DNA of 64,000 bases from Pengzhenrongella frigida (lineage in GTDB: Bacteria > Actinomycetota > Actinomycetes > Actinomycetales > Cellulomonadaceae). Positions within the stretch are counted from its first letter, which is position 1; each line of letters begins with the position of its first letter. The position numbers were made by a program, and so were the translations under genes. Positions 44,523 through 52,089 of this stretch are shown here, piece by piece. The DNA lies in contig NZ_SDWW01000017.1 of assembly GCF_004168625.1 (NCBI RefSeq), forward strand, positions 16,815 through 80,814, written 5' to 3'. The notes under the pieces were generated by a model that was not told where the DNA came from, made no database searches, and worked only from the letters and a program-made list of their open reading frames with translations.

Positions 44523-45644
44523 CGAATCCTTCTCGACGCGACCGCCGTCCCCTCCGATCGTGGCGGCGTCGGCCGCTACGTGGACGAGCTGCTGCCTGCT
44601 CTTGCGCGCCAGGGCGTCGATCTCGTGGTGGCGTGCCAGGCCCGGGATGCTGCGGCGACGTCCGCGCTCGTGCCCACGGCAGAGATCGTCACCGCGCCGG
44701 CGCTCACGGCGCGTCGACCGGTGCGGATGGCCTGGGAGCAGGTGGGTCTGCCGCGTCTGGTCCGCTCGAGCCGCGCGCAGGTGCTCCACAGCCCGCACTA
44801 CACCATGCCGCGCCTCGCAGGGGTGCCCGTCGTCGTCACGCTGCACGACGCGACCTTCTTCAGCCATCCCGACCTGCATCACCCGGTGAAGGCGCGCTTC
44901 TTCCGGTCTGCGATCCGCACCGCGGTCCGCCACGCGGCCGGGCTGGTGGTGCCCTCCGAGGCGACCCGGGACGAGGTCCGCCGGTTCGCCGGCGGGCGCG
45001 TAGACCAGTTCCAGGTCGCCTATCACGGGGTCGACGCGAACGTCTTCCATGTCGTCGACGCGGCCGCCCAGGGGCGGGTCCGGGAGTCTCTCGGGCTCGG
45101 CGACCGGCCCTACGTCGGGTTTCTCGGCACCCTCGAGCCGCGCAAGAACGTACCCGCGCTGATCCGCGCCTGGGTGCGCGCGGTCGAGGGGACCGTCGAC
45201 CCGCCCGCACTGGTCCTCGTGGGCGGCCGCGGCTGGGACACCGGCGTCGACCCGGCGATCGCGGCGGTCCCGGCCGGCCTGACGGTCCTACGACCCGGGT
45301 ACCTCCCGCTCGGCGACCTTCCGGGGTTCCTCTCGGGAGCGCGGGTGCTCGCCTACCCGAGCCTTGGGGAGGGTTTCGGGCTGCCGGTGCTCGAGGCGAT
45401 GGCGTGCGGCGCCGCCGTGCTGACCACCCGTGAGCTGTCCCTGCCCGAGGTGGGCGGAGCCGCTGTCGCCTACTGCGGGACCGACGAGGCGAGCATCGCC
45501 GCCGGGCTCGGCGCGTTGTTGGCCGACGATGCTCGGCGCGCCGAGCTGTCCGCGGCCGCGATCGCGCGGGCGGCCGCGTTCACCTGGGACGCCGCGGCGG
45601 CCGTCCACGTCGCCGCCTACGCATCGGCCCGGCGGCGCGCCTGA
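44520..45644 (+). CDS. Family 4 glycosyltransferase
   Basis: 374 residues from the GTG at 44520. RILLDATAVPSDRGGVGRYVDELLPAL is the N-terminal glycine loop. LHSPHYTMPRLAGVPVVVTLHDATFF, VVPSEATRDEVRRF, YVGFLGTLEPRKNVPALIRAW and AYPSLGEGFGLPVLEAMACGAAVLTT complete the GT-B signature with catalytic-loop glutamates. It resembles mannosyltransferases of surface-glycan loci. The in-frame extension to 44481 is dropped because a -10 box falls inside it. The gene converges on rfbC with a 13-nt gap. Confidence 0.9.
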   Translation: MRILLDATAVPSDRGGVGRYVDELLPALARQGVDLVVACQARDAAATSALVPTAEIVTAPALTARRPVRMAWEQVGLPRLVRSSRAQVLHSPHYTMPRLAGVPVVVTLHDATFFSHPDLHHPVKARFFRSAIRTAVRHAAGLVVPSEATRDEVRRFAGGRVDQFQVAYHGVDANVFHVVDAAAQGRVRESLGLGDRPYVGFLGTLEPRKNVPALIRAWVRAVEGTVDPPALVLVGGRGWDTGVDPAIAAVPAGLTVLRPGYLPLGDLPGFLSGARVLAYPSLGEGFGLPVLEAMACGAAVLTTRELSLPEVGGAAVAYCGTDEASIAAGLGALLADDARRAELSAAAIARAAAFTWDAAAAVHVAAYASARRRA

Positions 45645-45657
45645 GCGAGGGCCGAGG

Positions 45658-46275
45658 TCAGGGACGCATCGACGCCAGGTACGACGCGACCTGGTCGTAG
45701 TGCGGCAGCAGGTCCTGCGCGATCGCCTCCGCGAGGGTCGGTGCGGCGAGGTCCTTCTCGGAGAGCTGCGGGGTCATCGGGCTGCCGTCGCGGGCCGTCG
45801 TCGGCCATTCGATCGCGATCTGCTCGTCGAGCGGGTGGATGCCGTGCTCGCGTCCGGGGGAGTAGCCCGTGGAGCACAGGTAGAGCACCGTCGAGTCGTC
45901 CTCGAGCGACATGAACGCGTGACCGAGTCCCTCGCTGAGGTAGATCGCGCGCCGGTCGACGTCGTCGAGCAGCACCGTGTCCCACCGGCCGAACGTCGGG
46001 GAGCCGACCCGGACGTCGACGACGACGTCGAGCACGGCACCCTTCGCGCACGTGACGTACTTGGCCTGGCCCGGGGGCACATCGGCGAAGTGGATGCCGC
46101 GCAGGACCCCGGCCGCGGAGACCGAGCAGTTGGCCTGCTGCAGATCGAACCGGTGCCCGATCGCCTCGGCCAGCGGACCACCCTGGAAGAACTCGAGGAA
46201 GACCCCGCGTGGGTCGCCGTGCTGCTTCGGGGTGATCTCCCACGCTCCGGGGACCGTGAGCTCGCGGAACGTCAT
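45658..46275 (-). CDS. rfbC: dTDP-4-dehydrorhamnose 3,5-epimerase
   Basis: Third enzyme of dTDP-L-rhamnose synthesis. 205 residues of the RmlC cupin fold: DPRGVFLEFFQGG, QQANCSVSAAGVLRGIHF with the catalytic-base His62, KYVTCAKGAVLDVVVDVRVGSPTFG, and SEGLGHAFMSLEDDSTVLYLCSTGYSPG carrying the Tyr expected as catalytic acid. GAGAGG precedes the ATG. A TAGGCT -10 box lies 30-40 nt further upstream on the minus strand. The gene is transcribed alone, away from rfbD and rfbA. Confidence 0.95.
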   Translation of the reverse strand: MTFRELTVPGAWEITPKQHGDPRGVFLEFFQGGPLAEAIGHRFDLQQANCSVSAAGVLRGIHFADVPPGQAKYVTCAKGAVLDVVVDVRVGSPTFGRWDTVLLDDVDRRAIYLSEGLGHAFMSLEDDSTVLYLCSTGYSPGREHGIHPLDEQIAIEWPTTARDGSPMTPQLSEKDLAAPTLAEAIAQDLLPHYDQVASYLASMRP

Positions 46276-46390
46276 GGGGGCCTCTCGATTCGGCGGGTTG
46301 AGCCGGGCCAGCCTAGCGGCCGCAGCCGAAGGAGCGCCGTTCGAGGGTGAGCGTCAGGCTCGTGCTGGATGCCGGGTACTGCGGGCTCGT

Positions 46391-47614
46391 CTAGGAGTTC
46401 TGGACTCTCCCGTAGTACTCCTCGCTGGCGACGATGCCTCCGATGATGTCTTCGGACCGGGCTCCGTGCTGGATCGCGCTGACCCAACCCTGCTGCCCCG
46501 TCGGATCGATCGTGCGACCGAGCAGGTGGAGGTAGTAGCCGTTCACCACCGACGAAAGGCGTTCCGTTGAGATGACAAAGCCGATCGACACCGACTGCCG
46601 ACTCGTTCCGCCGGCAAGCACGTTTGTCCACCCCCCGACCTCGGGCTCGTTCGCTTCGCGCCCGAGCACGTCGCGGTAGAGCTGTCGCACCCATCCCGAG
46701 TCAGAACCGCCAGCCCGGTCGTAGTACTCCTGCGACCCGATGAACCCGGACTCGAGCGCTTGGATAGTCAGACCACGAGCCATCCCGTCGAGCCAGGCGT
46801 TCATACCTGGGACGTCCGCAGCCCTACCAAGGAAGGCTTGGTAGGCACCGCTCACGAGCCCGCTTCGGTACTCGGTCGAGTAGGTGATCGCGTTCGCGAC
46901 GGTGACCCGCGGGGTACCGCTGGTGAGAGAAAGGCTCCACCCCGACAAGCCTGCAGGGTCAGGACTGCGCCCGAAGAGGTCCTGGTACACGCGGGTCACA
47001 TACCGTCGCGTCGTCGCATCGCTCGGGAGCGCGACCCCGGTCCACCAGGAGCTCCGCACGTTGGCGCCGGCCCAGCTGAGCGAGACGTGGACATGGTCCG
47101 TGTGGGGGCTCGCGCCGGTGTAGGCCCGCCACCCCGCGTTCGAGCTCGAGTTGCTCCAGATCTGCCGGTTCCAGATCACATACATGACGCCGAGCCGGCG
47201 GGCGTTGTAGCCCACCTTGTCGTCCGGACCAGGGGCGGTGAGCCAGTTGACGAACTGGTCGCCGGCGGCCTTCTCAGCCGGGTTGGCGACGTTCACGCCC
47301 CAGTCCAGCGCGCGGCCCTCCTTGTGCTCGCTGGTTCCGCCGACGCCGCAGGCCCGGCCGATCTCCGAGGCGCGTCCGCCGTAGTAGCCGACCGCCATGT
47401 TCAGGACGTACTGCGCCCCGGGCTTCACGCTCGGGTCGCAGGTGCTCTGGGCCTGGTATGACGCGTAGGCATCGATCGGGCTCGGCGCGGTGGCCGGTGA
47501 CGTGGGGCCGGGCGGCAGCGTCGCCGCCTGAGCCGGCGCTGCCCCGACGCCCACGAGGGCCAGTGCCAGGGCGAGGACCGCGACGCGCAGGGGGCGTACG
47601 AGGATTGACCGCAT
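46391..47614 (-). CDS. Exported VanY/M15-like peptidase domain with C-terminal DUF4214 repeats
   Basis: 407 residues from the ATG at 47612-47614, with GGAG just upstream. Residues 1-30 are a signal peptide ending APAQA. The enzymatic-looking domain has TSEHKEGRALDWG (S95, H97, D104) and HTDHVHVSL (H174, H176). This matches the SxHxxGxAxD and HxH zinc ligands of LAS/M15-type peptidoglycan peptidases. From about residue 205 four DUF4214 repeats follow, with long stretches close to those of the metzincin (TPRVTVANAITYS in both). Third codon positions look less GC-saturated than in neighbours. The upstream extension to 47755 is unlikely because it runs through the rfbD promoter. Confidence 0.82.
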   Translation of the reverse strand: MRSILVRPLRVAVLALALALVGVGAAPAQAATLPPGPTSPATAPSPIDAYASYQAQSTCDPSVKPGAQYVLNMAVGYYGGRASEIGRACGVGGTSEHKEGRALDWGVNVANPAEKAAGDQFVNWLTAPGPDDKVGYNARRLGVMYVIWNRQIWSNSSSNAGWRAYTGASPHTDHVHVSLSWAGANVRSSWWTGVALPSDATTRRYVTRVYQDLFGRSPDPAGLSGWSLSLTSGTPRVTVANAITYSTEYRSGLVSGAYQAFLGRAADVPGMNAWLDGMARGLTIQALESGFIGSQEYYDRAGGSDSGWVRQLYRDVLGREANEPEVGGWTNVLAGGTSRQSVSIGFVISTERLSSVVNGYYLHLLGRTIDPTGQQGWVSAIQHGARSEDIIGGIVASEEYYGRVQNS

Positions 47615-47758
47615 GAGACTCCGAACGCGCTGGGCGTGCATGGCGTGAGGCGGCTCGCGGACTGCGACGTGTGCCGCGGCGAGCCACTCACACGACCCAT
47701 CGACCGGCCCGGAGGGAAACTGAGGGACCAGCGCCCCGCGCGGGCCGCGCGACACACC

Positions 47759-47790
47759 TACACTTGCGCGGTCATTCGGTCGAACAGGAG
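47759..47790 (+). promoter_or_regulatory. Promoter and ribosome binding site of rfbD
   Basis: TACACT (47759-47764) is a -10 hexamer about 35 nt upstream of the ATG at 47800, and AGGAG (47786-47790) is well spaced before it. This supports the start at 47800 rather than the longer frame from 47671. Confidence 0.45.
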
Positions 47791-47799
47791 AACAAGTCC

Positions 47800-48669
47800 A
47801 TGCGTTGGTTGGTCGTCGGTGCGAGCGGGATGCTCGGTCAGGATGTCGTGGCGATGCTCCGCGGACGCGGCGAGAGCGTGCGGACGGCCGACCGCAGCGG
47901 GCCGGGCGTGACCGACTCCCTCGACATCACCGATGCGCAGGCCTGCCTCGCCGTGATGGCCGACGTCGATGTGGTCGTCAACTGTGCCGCCTACACCGCC
48001 GTCGACGAGGCCGAGTCCCATGAGGCGCTGGCCTTCACCGTGAACGCAGTCGGCGCCGGCAACCTCGCCCGCGCTGCCCACCGGGTGGGTGCGCGCATCG
48101 TGCACATCTCGACCGACTACGTGTTCGGCGGCGCTGCGACGACCCCTTACCCCGAGGACGGGGCGCTCGCCCCGCGCTCCGCGTACGGCCGGACCAAGGG
48201 TGCGGGGGAGTGGGCAGTGCGCGCTGAGTGCCCGGACCACCTCGTGGTGCGGACGGCGTGGTTGTACGGCGCCGGCGGCGCCTGCTTCCCGAAGACGATC
48301 GCCCGGGTCGCCACCGAGCGCGGCGGGCTCGACGTGATCGACGACCAGGTCGGCCAGCCCACCTGGACGAGCGACCTGGCTGACCTCATCGGCCGGCTCG
48401 TCGCGGCGAAGGCCCCGAGCGGGATCTATCACGGGACGTCGTCGGGGCAGGTCTCCTGGAACGGATTCGCCCGCGCGATCGTCGCCGTCGTCGGCCTCGA
48501 TCCGCAGATCGTGCGCCCGACGACGACCGCGGCCTTCGTGCGCCCCGCGTCCCGGCCCGCGTACTCCGTGCTCGGGCACGACGCGCTCGAGGCCATCGGG
48601 ATCACGCCCATCGGTGACTGGTCCGAGCGCTGGGCTGTCGCGTCGGGAGCGGTGCTCGGCGCGCGCTGA
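47800..48669 (+). CDS. rfbD: dTDP-4-dehydrorhamnose reductase
   Basis: Final enzyme of dTDP-L-rhamnose synthesis, reducing dTDP-4-keto-L-rhamnose with NAD(P)H. 289 residues. RWLVVGASGMLGQDVVAML binds the cofactor, NCAAYTAVDEAESHE is the family block, IHISTDYVFGG precedes SAYGRTKGAGEWAV with active-site Tyr and Lys, and VRTAWLYG follows. It is near rfbA (convergent) and rfbC (divergent, one gene away). Mycobacterial rmlD is likewise close to manB and wbbL, as here. Confidence 0.95.
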   Translation: MRWLVVGASGMLGQDVVAMLRGRGESVRTADRSGPGVTDSLDITDAQACLAVMADVDVVVNCAAYTAVDEAESHEALAFTVNAVGAGNLARAAHRVGARIVHISTDYVFGGAATTPYPEDGALAPRSAYGRTKGAGEWAVRAECPDHLVVRTAWLYGAGGACFPKTIARVATERGGLDVIDDQVGQPTWTSDLADLIGRLVAAKAPSGIYHGTSSGQVSWNGFARAIVAVVGLDPQIVRPTTTAAFVRPASRPAYSVLGHDALEAIGITPIGDWSERWAVASGAVLGAR

Positions 48670-48685
48670 TCCGCGAACGCCCGGA

Positions 48686-48714
48686 CCTGACCTGCCCCCG
48701 GGGCGCAGGTCAGG
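48686..48714. terminator. Bidirectional hairpin between rfbD and rfbA
   Basis: CCTGACCTGC (48686-48695) and GCAGGTCAGG (48705-48714) form a perfect 10-bp stem. The 9-nt loop can itself pair as CCCCGGGG. It lies between convergent genes and includes the rfbA stop codon. Confidence 0.65.
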
Positions 48715-49576
48715 CGTCTTCGAGCAGTCCGAGCAGGTACGTGCCGTAGCCGGACTTGACCAGCTTCTCGGCCCGCTGACGCAGCCCGTCGTCGGACAGG
48801 AAGCCCCGGCGCCACGCGATCTCCTCGGGCGAGCCGATCTTCAGGCCCTGGCGGTGCTCGACGGTGCGGACGTAGTCCGAGGCCTCGATCAACGAGTCGA
48901 ACGTGCCCGTGTCGAGCCAGGCGGTGCCGCGCGGGAGGACCTCGACCTGCAGGCGACCCTGCTCGAGGTAGACCCGGTTGACGTCGGTGATCTCGTACTC
49001 GCCGCGGGCGGACGGCTTGAGGTCGCGGGCGATCGCGATGACGTCGTTGTCGTAGAAGTACAGGCCGGGGACGGCGTACTTGCTCTTCGGCTTGGCCGGC
49101 TTCTCCTCGAGCGACAGGGCCGTGCCGGCCTCGTCGAACTCGACGACGCCGTAGCTCGTCGGGTCGGCGACGCGGTACGCGAAGATGGCCGCCCCCTCGA
49201 CGTCCTGGAACCGCTGCAGGCGCGTCCCCAGGCCGGGGCCGTAGAAGATGTTGTCGCCGAGGACCAGGGCTGCGGTCTCGCCGCCGACGAAGTCCGCGCC
49301 GAGCACGAAGGCCTGGGCCAGGCCGTTGGGTTCGGCCTGCACGGTGTAGCTGATCGAGATCCCGAACTGCGACCCGTCGCCGAGCAACCGGTGGAACTGC
49401 TCGGCGTCGTGCGGGGTCGTGATGATCAGGACATCGCTGATCCCCGCTGCGATCAGCGTCGACAGCGGGTAGTAGATCATCGGCTTGTCGTACACCGGCA
49501 CGAGCTGCTTGCTGACACCCATGGTGATCGGGTGGAGCCTGGTGCCGGACCCGCCGGCCAAGATTATTCCGCGCAT
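48710..49576 (-). CDS. rfbA: Glucose-1-phosphate thymidylyltransferase
   Basis: First enzyme of dTDP-L-rhamnose synthesis (dTTP plus glucose-1-phosphate). 288 residues, the normal length. [17 protein letters not shown] is the nucleotide-binding signature, [21 protein letters not shown] the family block, and [19 protein letters not shown] and [17 protein letters not shown] mark the sugar and metal sites. AGGGGA lies upstream of the ATG. It is divergent from manA with 62 nt between starts. Confidence 0.96.
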   Translation of the reverse strand: MRGIILAGGSGTRLHPITMGVSKQLVPVYDKPMIYYPLSTLIAAGISDVLIITTPHDAEQFHRLLGDGSQFGISISYTVQAEPNGLAQAFVLGADFVGGETAALVLGDNIFYGPGLGTRLQRFQDVEGAAIFAYRVADPTSYGVVEFDEAGTALSLEEKPAKPKSKYAVPGLYFYDNDVIAIARDLKPSARGEYEITDVNRVYLEQGRLQVEVLPRGTAWLDTGTFDSLIEASDYVRTVEHRQGLKIGSPEEIAWRRGFLSDDGLRQRAEKLVKSGYGTYLLGLLEDA

Positions 49577-49638
49577 GGTCCCCTAGTGTGGCCTACCGGC
49601 GCCCTGCCCCATCCCACGCGGAATTGTCGAGGACTGAC

Positions 49639-50844
49639 GTGATCCGGCTCATCAACCCGAACCAGCCCTACGCGTGGGGATCGGTGACGGCGATACCGGG
49701 CCTGCTCGGGATGCCAGTGACATCGCAGCCCGTGGCGGAGTCGTGGATGGGTGCGCACCCGAGCGCTCCGTCCCGCGTGGCGACGGGTGACGGCGAGGTG
49801 GGTCTGGACGCCCTCATCGCCGACGACGCCGACGTCGTGCTGGGTGCCGATGTCGTCGCCCGGTTCGGTCCGGCGCTCCCGTACCTGCTCAAGCTGCTCG
49901 CGGCCGAGGGGCCGCTCTCGCTCCAGGTGCACCCGCAGCTCGAGCAGGCTCGCAAGGGGCACGCCGCGGAGGAGGCCGCCGGGGTCCCGGTGGACGCACC
50001 GCACCGCAACTACCGCGACACGAACCACAAGCCGGAGCTCGTCTTCGCACTCACCCCGTTCGAGGCGATCTGCGGGTTCCGCGCACCCCGACGCGCCGCT
50101 GAGATCCTCGCCGGCCTTGACGCACCCCTCGCTCAACGGCTCTACCGCGTTCTCGCCGCCGATCCGACCTCGGAAGGGATCAGGGCGGTGTTCACGCAGC
50201 TCCTGGAGCCGGCGGCGCGGCCCACCCCTGCCGAGGTGCTCGAGGTCGCCCAGGCCTGTGCCGCGCGGCTGGCCGACGGGTCGACATCGCCGCGCGCCGA
50301 CCGCATCGTGATCTCGCTGGCCGAGGCCTACCCGGGGGATCCGGGCGTCGTGACGTCCCTCCTGCTGAACCCCGTGACCCTTCAGCCGGGTGACGCGATG
50401 TTCATCCCCGCGGGCGGCGTGCACGCCTACCTTCGCGGCTTCGCCGTGGAGGTGATGGCCAGCTCCGACAACGTCCTGCGCGCCGGGCTCACTCCCAAGC
50501 ACATCGACGTCGAGGAGCTCCTGCGCAGCATCGACTACGTCGCGGCGCCCCCGATCCGGATCGCACCGGAGGTCCTGCACGGCTCTACCCGGGTGTTCTA
50601 CGCCCCCGTCGACGATTTCGAGCTCTCGGTCACCGAGATCGCCGACGACGCGAGGCACCCCGTCCCCGGGCGTGGTCCCCGAATCCTGTTGTGCCTCGAG
50701 GGTGAGCTGGACTTCTCCTGGGGCGGCGATGACGGCCCCGCAACCCTGACGCTCCGTCGCGGTCAGAGCGCGTTCGCCCCCGCGTCCGACGGGCCGCTCA
50801 CCGTGAGAGGCAACGGAACCGTCGTGCAGGCCGACGTCCCGTAG
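49639..50844 (+). CDS. manA: Mannose-6-phosphate isomerase, class I
   Basis: Interconverts fructose-6-phosphate and mannose-6-phosphate, the entry to GDP-mannose. 401 residues from the GTG at 49639, preceded by GAGGA. INPNQPYAWGS opens the cupin fold, LSLQVHPQLEQA and DTNHKPELVFALTPFEAICGFR carry zinc-site residues, and PAGGVHAYLRGFAVEVMASSDNVLRAG is the type I signature. With manB at 59789 it supplies mannose-1-phosphate for the Gmd-like enzymes and mannosyltransferases of the locus. It converges with the TIGR03089 gene, with 15 nt between stops and no hairpin seen. Confidence 0.95.
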   Translation: MIRLINPNQPYAWGSVTAIPGLLGMPVTSQPVAESWMGAHPSAPSRVATGDGEVGLDALIADDADVVLGADVVARFGPALPYLLKLLAAEGPLSLQVHPQLEQARKGHAAEEAAGVPVDAPHRNYRDTNHKPELVFALTPFEAICGFRAPRRAAEILAGLDAPLAQRLYRVLAADPTSEGIRAVFTQLLEPAARPTPAEVLEVAQACAARLADGSTSPRADRIVISLAEAYPGDPGVVTSLLLNPVTLQPGDAMFIPAGGVHAYLRGFAVEVMASSDNVLRAGLTPKHIDVEELLRSIDYVAAPPIRIAPEVLHGSTRVFYAPVDDFELSVTEIADDARHPVPGRGPRILLCLEGELDFSWGGDDGPATLTLRRGQSAFAPASDGPLTVRGNGTVVQADVP

Positions 50845-50859
50845 CGCACGCCGATCGGC

Positions 50860-51603
50860 TCACGCCTCCGCCGTCACCCGCTCGCTGCCGACCAACCGCT
50901 CCCGGCGCGCGGGATCCCCGTCGAGAGCGACCGCGACCGCGGCGTCGAGCAGCACCGCGGACCCGTCTCGGGCGAGCATCCCGAGCACCGCCCGCAACAC
51001 CCCGACGACATCGCCCGTCCGGTCCGCGCCGCTCGCCAGCAGCGTCCTGGCGCCCTCGGGGGCCCGAACCCCGTCGCCGGCCCAGCCCACCAGCGCACCG
51101 TGCAGCACGCCGTCGGCGGACGCGACGGCCACCTCGCCTGCGTCGACCTCCGGCGCCCACCCGATCTGGTCCCCGTACGTCATCACCGCCGAGGCCGCGT
51201 CGACCGCCCCCGCCGGCAGCTCCCCGTCGAACCGCCGCGCGAGCCCCGGCAGCGCCACGGCCACGAGCTGGTCGACCGCGGGGTACGCCTCCGGCCGATC
51301 GGTGACCACCACGTCGGCAGCAGAGACCCCGTCGCCGACCACCACGCACGCCCCGCAGCGCCACGCCGCCAGCGCCCAGACCACCGTCCGCCAGTGCGCG
51401 GGCAGGTCGAGCCCGACCTGCACCCCGGGGCCGGCGTCGAACTCCTCCACGAGGAGGTTCGTCGTCTTCGAGACCCAGTTGGCGAGCACGGCGCCGGACA
51501 GCTCGATCCGTTCGCCATCCGGGCCATACCAGGTCAAACGGGGACGGCCCGGATCGCGGGTCACGAGAGCGAGGACGTCGGCTACGGAGGTGGGCTGTTT
51601 CAC
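50860..51603 (-). CDS. TIGR03089 family protein
   Basis: 247 residues. LTWYGPDGERIELSGAVLANWVSKTTNLL and VGLDLPAHWRTVVWALAAWRCGACVVV resemble the N-terminal part of AMP-binding (acyl-CoA ligase) enzymes, but the chain stops long before the catalytic C-domain. This is the form conserved in actinobacteria as TIGR03089. No enzymatic role is established. The GTG start has no ribosome binding site but sits six bases after TAGTCT. It is divergent from whiB, as commonly found in related genomes. Confidence 0.85.
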   Translation of the reverse strand: MKQPTSVADVLALVTRDPGRPRLTWYGPDGERIELSGAVLANWVSKTTNLLVEEFDAGPGVQVGLDLPAHWRTVVWALAAWRCGACVVVGDGVSAADVVVTDRPEAYPAVDQLVAVALPGLARRFDGELPAGAVDAASAVMTYGDQIGWAPEVDAGEVAVASADGVLHGALVGWAGDGVRAPEGARTLLASGADRTGDVVGVLRAVLGMLARDGSAVLLDAAVAVALDGDPARRERLVGSERVTAEA

Positions 51604-51615
51604 CTGATCAGACTA
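51601..51615 (-). promoter_or_regulatory. Leaderless promoter -10 box of the TIGR03089 gene
   Basis: Minus-strand TAGTCT (51615-51610), then GATCAG, then the GTG at 51603. Confidence 0.6.
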
Positions 51616-51661
51616 GGCGTGCACAACCCTCTCAAATCGCTCGCACTTACCACCCGACCGC

Positions 51662-51690
51662 TTGACTTACGCGAACGACACGCGTGTAAT
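51662..51690 (+). promoter_or_regulatory. whiB promoter (-35 TTGACT, -10 TGTAAT)
   Basis: TTGACT (51662-51667) and TGTAAT (51685-51690) are separated by 17 bases, the best sigma-70-like promoter seen in the window. The start codon follows about 45 nt downstream, with GGAGG at 51725-51729. The local AT content is high compared with the surroundings. Confidence 0.6.
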
Positions 51691-51735
51691 TCTCCTATTG
51701 CGTTTTCCCTCCCCTACGCGAGCTGGAGGCACCAC

Positions 51736-52059
51736 ATGTGGAATCTGCTCGGCGCGGATGGACCCTTCCCGTCGGATCACGATCGCGCCGTTGGCGTCGC
51801 GCCCGTGCTTCCGCTGTTCGGCATGCCCGCTGACGACACTGCCGCCGGCTGGCAGGAGCGCGCGCTGTGTGCCCAGACCGATCCCGAGGCGTTCTTCCCT
51901 GAGAAGGGCGGCTCGACCCGCGAGGCCAAGAAGGTCTGTACCGGCTGTGACGTGCGTGGCGAGTGCCTCGAGTACGCCCTCGAGCACGACGAGCGGTTCG
52001 GCATCTGGGGCGGACTGTCCGAGCGGGAACGGCGCAAGCTCAAGCGCCGGGTCGTCTGA
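51736..52059 (+). CDS. whiB: WhiB-family iron-sulfur transcriptional regulator
   Basis: 107 residues. The four cluster-ligating cysteines are C45, C68, C71 and C77 in the pattern C-x22-C-x2-C-x5-C. They are followed by the G-I-W-G-G turn at 89-93 and a basic tail (RERRKLKRR) for DNA contact. WhiB proteins bind 4Fe-4S and the principal sigma factor to control division, development or redox responses. Position beside a large GT2 gene, DUF5719 and manB matches the whiB2/whmD neighbourhood of mycobacteria, so orthology to whiB2 is likely (inference). GGAGG lies 6 nt before the ATG. Confidence 0.93.
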   Translation: MWNLLGADGPFPSDHDRAVGVAPVLPLFGMPADDTAAGWQERALCAQTDPEAFFPEKGGSTREAKKVCTGCDVRGECLEYALEHDERFGIWGGLSERERRKLKRRVV

Positions 52060-52089
52060 CGCGTCCCCTCGTGGGGCGCTGACCTGCGC

